From NCBI GenBank assembly GCA_022865445.1, contig JALHSX010000013.1, positions 1-10,216 of the forward strand: 10,216 nt of DNA. The letters are read 5' to 3'. The translations under genes were made by a program, and so were the position numbers. The notes under the pieces were generated by a model. The model was not told the DNA's origin and did not search any database. It saw nothing but the letters and a program-made list of their open reading frames with translations. The DNA comes from Thermoplasmata archaeon (GTDB taxonomy: Archaea > Thermoplasmatota > Thermoplasmata > UBA10834). The stretch's first letter is position 1. Every line of letters starts with the position of its first letter. Of the stretch, positions 1 to 5,709 are shown piece by piece.

Positions 1-2952
1 ATGAACTGACTTGGCGAGCTTGCTTGGGCTGAATCCTGCGATGCCGCTCAAGAAGGCGGTCTTGACATCAATCCACTCAGGCTTTGCAACTCCCATCTTC
101 TGATAGTCTCCAGTGAAGTCGAGCTGTCTGATGACTGTCTCTGCCGCAGTTCTCATGTTCTTGATGTATTCTTGTACAGGTGGTTCTGCGACGGACTCTT
201 GGGCGATCTGCAGCCATCCCATCAAGACCGCGAGCTGGTTCAAAGCGTCGTGTCTGGTCACTTGGCCCAACAGGTTCAGTTTCTGGTTGGCGACTTCCAG
301 GGCCTCCTCGTACATCTTGCGATCCGTCATATCAGTGACAACCGCAAGAGAACCCGAAAAATCACCGTCTTTGTCCTTGATCGGGGTCGCTCCTATGTTC
401 GCGCGTACCAAGGTCCCATCCTTTCTGAAGAAATCGAGCTCGTACCTACCGGCGAGCCCCCGTTTTCTATCTTCGAATTTGTGCATTGCCAGCTCGGCAG
501 AATGTTCATTCATGAACTGGAAAACTGGTTTGCCGACCATCTCGTCGACGTGATATCCTAGCATATCAGCCATCCTCGGATTCGCAAACCGGATAACCGC
601 ATCCGCGTCTGTCGTCACTATGCCTTCCTTGGCTAGATCGACAAGCTGCCGGTAATTCTCCTCGCTCGTCCTCAGCATCTCCTCCGCCAGTTTGCGCTCG
701 GTGATGTCAGTATTGAAGCCATGCCAGACTATACTGCCGTCGGCCAATTTCTCGGGTGTCGATTGGCCAAGCACCCATCTGACTGACTGGCCGGGGATCT
801 GTACTCGATATTCACATTGCCAGGGCGTCATGTGTTCCGCTGAATATTCAATGGAACCAACTAATCTATCGAGATCCTCGGGCAATATCGCTTTGGCTAT
901 TGGAGAAAAATCCTCGCGTACATCTTGCGGTGAACAACCGAAAATTCCCTTGATGGCTTCTGTGGTGAACGGAACGCAATAGGTTCCGTCTGGCCTCTTC
1001 ACGAACTGGTAAATCATTCCGGGCACATGGATTGACAATTTCTTGAACAGGGTGTCGCGCTCACGCAGCGCATCCTCCGCCCGCATGCGCTCGGTGATGT
1101 CCTTGGTTATGACCGAAACTCCGTCCTCGATCGGATATGCAGTGATATCGAAGATGTGATCCTTACCGCCAAGACTGTATTCATTTGTGAAGTTCGCTGC
1201 GTTCTTTGTTCTCAATACCTCGAGATATACCTTTCTTGCTTTCTCGCCCTCCGCGCCTGGGAAGACCTCCGTGAGGGACTTGCCGATCGCGTCTCTGGCC
1301 GGAATCCCTGAGAGCACTTCGGACGCTTTGTTCCAGTATGTGTATCTCATATCCTTGTCAAGTGCGAAGAAGACGTCCGTAATGCTGTCTGCAAGCTGTC
1401 TGTACACAGACTCGCTCACCCGAAGCGCGTCCTCGGCCCGTTTGCTGGCGGTGATGTTTCGCACTACGATGAGGATTTGACCTTTCGCGACGGGAGCAAT
1501 CCTTGCCTCAAAGAACCTAGTCTCGCCTTCGACCTCGAGGGGGTACTCCCGAGCCACGATTCGACCTGTCTTCAGTGCTTCTTCAAATGCGCTTCCGTAC
1601 ATCTTCCCGACGTCAGGAGGAAGGACTTCCTGCACCTTCCTTCCCATGAACTTCTGAGGAGGAACATACAAATCAGCGATGCGCCCGGCATTGAAGTCTA
1701 GGATAGTCCCATGAGCATCGACACGGAAGTACAGATCGGGGAAGGCCTCGACGATAGCCAGCAATCCTGATGTGAGTTCCTCAGATTTCTGTTGAGCAAT
1801 CTTTCGAGTGGTCACATCGATGACTATGCCTTCGTAGAGCACGGGGTTGCCGTCAGAGTCTCTTCGCACGTAGGTATGGTCCTCGACAAACCGCACCTCA
1901 CCGGACTTGGTGACGATTCGATATTCTTGGACGAAATCATTAGCTCCCTTCCTGACGAAATCCCTGAACTCCTCCTTCTCACGCTCGAGGTCCTCTTTGT
2001 GGATGATGTCATCGTACACAAGTGTAGAGACAAACTCATCTCTTCTGTAGCCCCACTGCGCGACGCTGTCAGAAATGAATGAAACCGGCGAACCCGGCCC
2101 CGGACGCCAGATGACCATAATGACAGAGCTTTTGTCTATGATCTCCTGTAGTTCCTTGTATCTCTCAAGTGCACCGTGAAGCTCCACCTCCGCCTTCCTG
2201 CGGTCAGTGATGTCTCGGACGTATTCTATGACCCCTGACAGTTCGCCCGTCCTGCTGTCCCTCAAAGGGAAGCTGTAGAGGTCGAGCCACCCGATGATCT
2301 CGCCTTTTGGACCCGCCTTCGGAACAACCTCGTGCGCCGACTTCCCACTCTCGATTGTCCGTATGCTCGGACATGAATCGCATTGTGCCTGTCGGCCATG
2401 ATAGGCATCGTAGCACTTCTTGCCGACCAGTGGCGTCTTGTGCGAATACCAGTCCTCCATTGTCTGGTTGACACGAATGATGTTCAAATCCTTGTCGAGG
2501 ACGCTTATCCCATCCTGGATGCTTGAGAATACGCTCGATAGGAACCTCTCCCCCTCACGAGCGGCCGCTTCCGAGCGATTGCTCTGAACAGACTTCCTCA
2601 ACATGTTCACAAGCTCCGTGAACAGAAGCTGAGGGCTTGCACCCTTTTGGAGGTAGAAATCTGCACCGCAGTTCAGGGCCTGGACGGCTGTCTCCTCCTT
2701 CCCCTTACCTGTAAAGAGAACGAAAGGAATCTGCAGACCCTTTGCCCTGAGGATCTTGAGCAGCTCTAGACCATCCATCCCTGGAAGGCTGTAGTCTGCC
2801 ACTACTGCGTCGTAGTTCTCAGACTGCATCTTCTCAAGGGCCAACTCGGCGGTGGTTGCCGATTCGATCTCGAAATCCCCTTCTCGTTTCAAAAAGAAGC
2901 TAACCAGATCAAGGAACCCGACTTCATCATCGACGTGCAGGACTCTTATCAT
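1..2952 (-). CDS. Hybrid sensor histidine kinase: receiver, six PAS domains and DHp (3' end cut by left edge)
   Basis: The frame is open from the ATG at 2952 to base 1 (984 codons) and leaves the window without a stop. Residues 1-120 are a CheY-like receiver with acidic D8/D9, phospho-acceptor D53, T81 and K103. Six PAS domains follow, at about 141-255, 262-385, 395-500, 515-620, 632-752 and 765-877. Each ends in a DIT(E/D)R-like linker. The first PAS has C180, C191 and C194 in a C-x10-C-x2-CP pattern, which might bind a metal or a redox cofactor. After the last PAS comes a DHp helix with the H-box RHDALNQL, H901 being the likely phosphorylated histidine. The ATP-binding domain should lie beyond the left edge. 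No membrane helix is visible, so it is probably a cytoplasmic sensor. The start is supported by GGAG six bases upstream. Signals and target are unknown. The receiver-PAS-kinase order is common in methanogens and related archaea. Confidence 0.93.
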   Translation of the reverse strand, partial: MIRVLHVDDEVGFLDLVSFFLKREGDFEIESATTAELALEKMQSENYDAVVADYSLPGMDGLELLKILRAKGLQIPFVLFTGKGKEETAVQALNCGADFYLQKGASPQLLFTELVNMLRKSVQSNRSEAAAREGERFLSSVFSSIQDGISVLDKDLNIIRVNQTMEDWYSHKTPLVGKKCYDAYHGRQAQCDSCPSIRTIESGKSAHEVVPKAGPKGEIIGWLDLYSFPLRDSRTGELSGVIEYVRDITDRRKAEVELHGALERYKELQEIIDKSSVIMVIWRPGPGSPVSFISDSVAQWGYRRDEFVSTLVYDDIIHKEDLEREKEEFRDFVRKGANDFVQEYRIVTKSGEVRFVEDHTYVRRDSDGNPVLYEGIVIDVTTRKIAQQKSEELTSGLLAIVEAFPDLYFRVDAHGTILDFNAGRIADLYVPPQKFMGRKVQEVLPPDVGKMYGSAFEEALKTGRIVAREYPLEVEGETRFFEARIAPVAKGQILIVVRNITASKRAEDALRVSESVYRQLADSITDVFFALDKDMRYTYWNKASEVLSGIPARDAIGKSLTEVFPGAEGEKARKVYLEVLRTKNAANFTNEYSLGGKDHIFDITAYPIEDGVSVITKDITERMRAEDALRERDTLFKKLSIHVPGMIYQFVKRPDGTYCVPFTTEAIKGIFGCSPQDVREDFSPIAKAILPEDLDRLVGSIEYSAEHMTPWQCEYRVQIPGQSVRWVLGQSTPEKLADGSIVWHGFNTDITERKLAEEMLRTSEENYRQLVDLAKEGIVTTDADAVIRFANPRMADMLGYHVDEMVGKPVFQFMNEHSAELAMHKFEDRKRGLAGRYELDFFRKDGTLVRANIGATPIKDKDGDFSGSLAVVTDMTDRKMYEEALEVANQKLNLLGQVTRHDALNQLAVLMGWLQIAQESVAEPPVQEYIKNMRTAAETVIRQLDFTGDYQKMGVAKPEWIDVKTAFLSGIAGFSPSKLAKSVH

Positions 2953-2958
2953 TCATTT

Positions 2959-2962
2959 CTCC
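2959..2962 (-). promoter_or_regulatory. Ribosome binding site of the hybrid kinase
   Basis: On the minus strand GGAG, within GGCGGAGAAATGA, lies six bases before the ATG at 2952. A second ATG at 2956 is out of frame with the receiver, so this site fixes the start at 2952. The same six-base spacing recurs at the response regulator and MASE3 kinase starts in this window. Confidence 0.6.
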
Positions 2963-3002
2963 GCCAGAATCCTCCGAACTTCTACAGGAAATAGGATGTA
3001 CG

Positions 3003-3010
3003 GTATTTAG
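3003..3010 (-). promoter_or_regulatory. Putative TATA box of the hybrid kinase
   Basis: The minus strand reads CCTAAATACC about 53 bases before the kinase ATG. Transcription would then start near 2980 and give a leader of about 27 nt that contains GGAGGATT and GGCGGAG. The box sits between the tRNA-Ser gene and the kinase. The call rests on sequence and spacing only. Confidence 0.4.
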
Positions 3011-3029
3011 GTAATTGGTAACCAAAAGG

Positions 3030-3135
3030 CGCTGAGGGGGAGATTTGAACTCCCGAGGCGCTGAGCGCCACGAGCTTGCTGGCATAAGGACAGCAGATTC
3101 CAGGCTCGCGCCTTACCGAGCTGGGCCACCTCAGC
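3030..3135 (-). tRNA. tRNA-Ser (anticodon GGA), intron-containing
   Basis: The gene folds as a complete class II tRNA on the minus strand. The acceptor stem GCTGAGG/CCTCAGC is perfect. The discriminator is G, as expected for serine. The T arm is GGGAG-TTCAAAT-CTCCC. The long variable arm GGCGC-TCA-GCGCC is the serine hallmark. The anticodon stem is CGAGC/GCTCG, with loop C-T-GGA-A followed by an intron before A38. Removing the 21-nt intron (3077-3097) leaves an 85-nt tRNA. The bases after the discriminator are CCT, so CCA is not fully encoded. The anticodon reads UCC and UCU codons. Confidence 0.94.
3077..3097 (-). other. tRNA-Ser intron (21 nt, position 37/38) in a bulge-helix-bulge
   Basis: Below the anticodon stem, loop bases CTGG pair with CCAG inside the intron to give a 4-bp central helix. 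It is flanked by 3-nt bulges AAT (5') and CAA (3'). Cutting after the second base of each bulge, as the archaeal splicing endonuclease does, removes exactly 3077-3097 and restores a 7-base loop. The outer intron helix is weak. Confidence 0.85.
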
Positions 3136-3160
3136 TTGACTACCTTCAAAAGGGTGTTTC

Positions 3161-3168
3161 TATTTAAG
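3161..3168 (-). promoter_or_regulatory. Putative TATA box of tRNA-Ser
   Basis: The minus strand reads TTCTTAAATAG, centred about 30 bases before the mature tRNA 5' end. That spacing fits archaeal transcription starting a few bases upstream of the tRNA. Confidence 0.55.
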
Positions 3169-3218
3169 AATATCCGCGTGTCGATTTACCCTCGGGAAGA
3201 CGCCCCAGCACGTCAAGA

Positions 3219-4049
3219 TCAGTCGGTTCTGTCGCTTCTGAGAACCGAGCCGATCTGATCCAGTATCTCTGGCCGCGAATCCCTCACAACTGGGCGGAAT
3301 CGCCTCGCGATATCTATGTCCGCGAGGTCGATCTCGGCTTCAACAATGTCTGGCTCGAGATCCTTCGCCCTCACGATCTCCTCCCCACGAGGACCGTACA
3401 ATACGCTGCCACCTCCAAAGACGAGACTGCCGTGGACTCCGACCATATTGCTGTAAGCGACGAAGATGGCGTTCTCCACGGCCCTACCAGGCATCACTCT
3501 TCTGAAGAACGGTCTCGAGGTTGTAGGGGCGGCGGATATGTTGACCAGTATCTGCGCTCCCAGTAACGTCTCGAGCTTGGCGAGTTCAGGGAAGAACATG
3601 TCGTAGCAAATCATCAGACCGATCCTGGCATGGCGCCCATCACCCACAACAACCACCTTCCCTTCGGCGAAGAAGACCTTCTCCTCGAACGGGCCGAATG
3701 TTGGGAGGTACATCTTGTCGTATCTGAAGAGCTTACCAGTACCAGCCGCGAGCAGGCATGAGTTGTAAACGACGCCCGACAATCGTTCGCCCTTCATCGG
3801 AGCCCCGAACACAATGTCTTTCTTGGTGTCCTTGGCGAGCCGGACTATGGCCTTGATCATCGGGCTTGAGGCTGTCTCCGCCTGCCCGAACAGGTCGTCC
3901 CGAGGCATGTAGCCTGTGAGGTTGAGCTCTGGGAAGATGACTATCTGTCCCTTCGTCTTACGCACGATGTCCTTCATGCGCTTCAGGTTGGCCTCCTTGT
4001 CGTGAAGCTGACAAGTGAGCTGGGCGAGTGTGACAACGATCTTCGCCAT
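3219..4049 (-). CDS. Nitrilase-superfamily carbon-nitrogen hydrolase (amidase), possible glutaminase partner of NadE
   Basis: This is a 276-residue single-domain nitrilase-fold enzyme, predicted to hydrolyse an amide C-N bond in the cytoplasm. The catalytic triad is present: E41 in FPELNLTGY, K112 in RYDKMYLP and C148 in GLMICYDMFFPE. E122 is a likely fourth active-site residue. The length is normal for a stand-alone family member. The stretches ELNLTGYMPRDDL and LPTFGPFEEKVFF resemble, as I recall them, the glutaminase domain fused to bacterial glutamine-dependent NAD+ synthetases. The gene diverges from nadE across a 99-base gap. This suggests, but does not prove, that it supplies ammonia for NAD+ synthesis. 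Alternatives are omega-amidase or another aliphatic amidase. The ATG at 4049 is preferred over the TTG one codon upstream because a TATA-like box lies about 25 bases before it, giving a leaderless start. The family call is firm; the substrate is open. Confidence 0.9.
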   Translation of the reverse strand: MAKIVVTLAQLTCQLHDKEANLKRMKDIVRKTKGQIVIFPELNLTGYMPRDDLFGQAETASSPMIKAIVRLAKDTKKDIVFGAPMKGERLSGVVYNSCLLAAGTGKLFRYDKMYLPTFGPFEEKVFFAEGKVVVVGDGRHARIGLMICYDMFFPELAKLETLLGAQILVNISAAPTTSRPFFRRVMPGRAVENAIFVAYSNMVGVHGSLVFGGGSVLYGPRGEEIVRAKDLEPDIVEAEIDLADIDIARRFRPVVRDSRPEILDQIGSVLRSDRTD

Positions 4050-4068
4050 CAAACGACGAATGGTCCTG

Positions 4069-4078
4069 CAAATAGATT
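4069..4078 (-). promoter_or_regulatory. Possible TATA box of the amidase gene
   Basis: The minus strand reads AATCTATTTG, centred about 25 bases before the amidase ATG, so the mRNA would be almost leaderless. It is a weak match. The palindromic GATATATC at 4119-4126 could instead serve both directions. Confidence 0.35.
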
Positions 4079-4118
4079 ACGGTTCTCCCTTGACAACCAG
4101 GCCAGACCGACCATAAGC

Positions 4119-4126
4119 GATATATC
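4119..4126 (+). promoter_or_regulatory. Putative TATA box of nadE (leaderless start)
   Basis: GATATATC is centred 26-27 bases before the nadE ATG at 4149, so transcription would begin at or near the start codon. No Shine-Dalgarno sequence precedes that ATG, which fits. The octamer is its own reverse complement and also occurs at 8111-8118 before the two-component genes. Confidence 0.55.
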
Positions 4127-4148
4127 CAGACGGGGACATTCCAGCACG

Positions 4149-4967
4149 ATGATACTCCCGAAGCTCAAAGAAGGGACGGAGCAGATAATCGAGAAATTCC
4201 TCTCTGAGAAGCTGAGAAAGACAGGCGCCAAAGGCTACGTTCTCGGCGTGAGCGGAGGCATAGATTCTGACGTCGTTCTGAGGCTCTGTGCGCGGGCTGT
4301 TGGGAAGAAGAAGGTATTGGCGCTCCTGATGCCTGAGAAGGATTCCCCGAAGGAAGATCTCTTGGATTCCATGGAGATCTGCAAGCGCGAGGGCGTGGAT
4401 TACAAGGTCGTCGACATCACCGGTCCTATTGAAGCCTACAGGAAAGCGATCAAGGAGAAGATCGACAGGAAGTCACTGGCAAACATCAAAGCCAGAAGCA
4501 GGATGATAGTTCTCTACCACTACGCCAACACCGATTGGAGGCTCGTCGTCGGGACCAGCAACAAGAGCGAGCTACTTGTCGGGTACTTCACGAAGTTCGG
4601 CGACGGCGCAGCGGACTTGGAGCCGATCGGCGACCTTTACAAAACGGAAGTCCGGCAACTCGCGAAGGAAATCGGAATCTCTGACAAGATCATCAAGAAG
4701 GCGCCTTCAGCTGGCCTGTGGAAAGGGCAGACGGACGAAGGAGAAATGGGAATCACCTATGATAGGCTTGACGCGATCCTGTTCGGCATAGAGCTTGGTC
4801 TGGCCGAGAGGGATATCGCTGAGCGAGCACAAACCACTGTCAAAGAGGTGGCGAGGATTGCGAAAACCGTGAGAATGACATCTCACAAGCGCAAGGTCCA
4901 GCCGGCCCCGAAGCTGGGCTTGAGGACTCCTGGACTTGACTGGCGTGAAGGCGACGAGGACGTTTAG
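4149..4967 (+). CDS. nadE: NAD+ synthetase (ammonia-dependent type, no glutaminase domain)
   Basis: This 272-residue protein catalyses the last step of NAD+ synthesis: amidation of nicotinic acid adenine dinucleotide with ATP through an adenylated intermediate. The adenine-nucleotide P-loop is SGGIDS at residues 35-40. Other family blocks are GTSNKSELLVGYFTKFGDGA (from residue 135), DLEPIGDLYKTEV, and PSAGLWKGQTDE (from 186), plus a C-terminal HKRK segment. The length matches archaeal and short bacterial NadE. There is no N-terminal nitrilase domain, so it uses free ammonia or a separate glutaminase. The divergent amidase is the obvious candidate. The frame is open upstream to 4002, but that part overlaps the amidase. 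ATG 4149 begins the usual N-terminal helix and is correctly spaced from a TATA box. The SGG core has D rather than S after SGGIDS, a minor variant. Confidence 0.95.
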   Translation: MILPKLKEGTEQIIEKFLSEKLRKTGAKGYVLGVSGGIDSDVVLRLCARAVGKKKVLALLMPEKDSPKEDLLDSMEICKREGVDYKVVDITGPIEAYRKAIKEKIDRKSLANIKARSRMIVLYHYANTDWRLVVGTSNKSELLVGYFTKFGDGAADLEPIGDLYKTEVRQLAKEIGISDKIIKKAPSAGLWKGQTDEGEMGITYDRLDAILFGIELGLAERDIAERAQTTVKEVARIAKTVRMTSHKRKVQPAPKLGLRTPGLDWREGDEDV

Positions 4968-4980
4968 CTTCTGCTTCCAA

Positions 4981-4989
4981 ACGTTTATG
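4981..4989 (+). promoter_or_regulatory. Putative TATA box of tRNA-Glu
   Basis: ACGTTTATG is centred about 35 bases before the mature tRNA-Glu 5' end, so transcription would start near 5012. The same nine bases occur at 5540-5548 before a possible small RNA. It lies 14 bases after the nadE stop. Confidence 0.45.
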
Positions 4990-5020
4990 TAAGGCCATCC
5001 TTTTTGGAGCGATGCACTGA

Positions 5021-5122
5021 GCTCCCGTAGTGTAGTCCGGCCAATCATTCGAGCCTCTCGTGGCTGCTTTCGCGGCAGGCCGGTGAAAGTTCGATACCCG
5101 GGTTCAAATCCCGGCGGGAGCA
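5021..5122 (+). tRNA. tRNA-Glu (anticodon CTC), intron-containing
   Basis: The acceptor stem GCTCCCG/CGGGAGC is perfect and the discriminator is A. The T arm is CCGGG-TTCAAAT-CCCGG. The D arm begins GTGTAGTCCGGCCAATCAT, which is typical of archaeal tRNA-Glu. The anticodon stem CGAGC/GTTCG has one G-T pair and encloses C-T-CTC-G, the intron, and A38. Without the 27-nt intron (5061-5087) the tRNA is 75 nt. CCA is not encoded. The anticodon reads GAG codons. Confidence 0.94.
5061..5087 (+). other. tRNA-Glu intron (27 nt, position 37/38), relaxed bulge-helix-bulge
   Basis: The exon bases CTCT face GGTG in the intron, giving a central helix with one T-T mismatch and one T-G pair. It lies between 3-nt bulges CGT and AAA. 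The intron itself forms a hairpin, GGCTGC against GCAGGCC with one bulged G and loop TTTCGCG. Cutting after the second base of each bulge removes exactly this segment. Confidence 0.82.
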
Positions 5123-5213
5123 CTCGCTTCTACTTCGATTTGACTCGGAGAAAAGGCTACATGGAAGGAAGGTCAATCTTGATATACTGGTTCGTCCCTC
5201 GATTTCACCTATT

Positions 5214-5480
5214 GTGGTGGTCGTGAAGTCTAGAAGCATCATTGTTGTAACGGCTATGATAACCGGATTCGCAGCGATGGTTTTCGATGTTCTGCTATGG
5301 AGGCGGTTGTCAATAATGCTGCTCGGGCTCTCACTTGTGTTTGTAGCATATGCAATTGGGTGGTTCCTTTGCGGTTGGAGTGAGAGGTTCCAATTCCCTC
5401 CCTTATTGAAATCAGAAAGAAGGTGTCTGGCTTACATTCTCACATTGTCTGATGACAAAAGGGTTTGCGGCAGTCTGTGA
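5214..5480 (+). CDS. Possible small two-helix membrane protein
   Basis: I do not recognise this 88-residue frame. It starts with GTG at 5214 (GTG codons also at 5217 and 5223) and encodes a short basic N-terminus. Two hydrophobic stretches follow, at about residues 8-28 and 33-54, joined by a basic WRR turn. A polar tail of about 35 residues has two cysteines. A GATATACT box about 29 bases before the first GTG would allow a leaderless transcript. Against it are the lack of family features, the atypical start, and its place in a region that otherwise seems non-coding. If real, it is a small integral membrane protein. It could be an ORF arising by chance. Confidence 0.35.
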   Translation: MVVVKSRSIIVVTAMITGFAAMVFDVLLWRRLSIMLLGLSLVFVAYAIGWFLCGWSERFQFPPLLKSERRCLAYILTLSDDKRVCGSL

Positions 5481-5487
5481 CCTAATT

Positions 5488-5529
5488 GATCTCAAGCCAG
5501 TCACCTTGGTTCAAATCCGGGAGGGATCA
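5488..5529 (+). pseudogene. tRNA-like minihelix or tRNA remnant
   Basis: Bases 5508-5529 look like a tRNA 3' end: a TTCAAAT T-loop, T-stem CTTGG/CCGGG with two T-G pairs, then AGGGATC and A. GATCTCA at 5488-5494 pairs with AGGGATC at 5522-5528 in six of seven positions, as an acceptor stem would. Only ten bases replace the D and anticodon arms, so no anticodon exists. The last 22 bases match the tRNA-Glu 3' end (5101-5122) at 19 positions. It may be a decayed tRNA, an attachment-site remnant, or chance. Confidence 0.35.
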
Positions 5530-5539
5530 TACCGTGCCG

Positions 5540-5548
5540 ACGTTTATG
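5540..5548 (+). promoter_or_regulatory. TATA-like box, copy of the tRNA-Glu box
   Basis: ACGTTTATG is identical to the nine bases at 4981-4989. No plus-strand gene follows, so if it is active it would drive a non-coding transcript starting near 5571. Confidence 0.3.
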
Positions 5549-5562
5549 CCTTTCCAGGATAT

Positions 5563-5660
5563 CGTTCTTGATTGGTCTCTGCAGAGCATGACACAGAACG
5601 AGGGAGGTCCAACAGTCTGACACCCGAGGGGAAGTGGTGTGTCCCGACCTTTCCTTCTTT
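5563..5660 (+). ncRNA. Candidate small structured RNA
   Basis: Two adjacent inverted repeats can fold here. The first has a perfect 6-bp stem CGTTCT (5563-5568) with AGAACG (5595-5600). The second has an outer stem GGGAGGTC (5602-5609) with GACCTTTC (5646-5653), including two G-T pairs, and an inner stem GACAC (5619-5623) with GTGTC (5639-5643). A pyrimidine-rich, T-containing run follows and could end transcription. A TATA-like box lies upstream, but its expected start near 5571 would cut off the 5' arm of the first hairpin, which weakens the case. No known RNA family is recognised. Confidence 0.25.
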
Positions 5661-5709
5661 GCTTCTCTGGTAGGAGAGGCGCTTGTTTCACATACGAAAT
5701 CATCGCACG

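Larger units (their letters stand above)
5123..5709. other. Poorly coding intergenic region with possible small elements
   Basis: No recognisable protein gene lies between tRNA-Glu and the 3' end of the MASE3 kinase. Three weak candidates are listed separately: a two-helix membrane peptide (5214-5480), a tRNA-like minihelix (5488-5529) and a structured transcript behind a TATA-like box (5540-5660). I see no transposase, terminal repeats or integrase. Confidence 0.6.

Noticed and set aside
113..2082. Several plus-strand open frames of 70-150 codons
   Set aside because: They lie antisense to the continuous receiver-PAS-kinase frame, which carries clear domain motifs throughout. They show no motifs of their own.
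4002..4148. 49-residue N-terminal extension of NadE
   Set aside because: It overlaps the divergent amidase start and the promoter region and has no family similarity. The ATG at 4149 begins the normal NadE N-terminus.
4707..5242. Minus-strand open frames across the nadE end and tRNA-Glu
   Set aside because: They read through the tRNA gene and antisense to nadE; the translations show no domain.
5461..5529. Full tRNA gene ending at the TTCAAAT loop near 5510
   Set aside because: GTGAC/GTCAC could mimic an anticodon stem, but only five bases separate it from the T-loop and no matching acceptor or D arm exists upstream.
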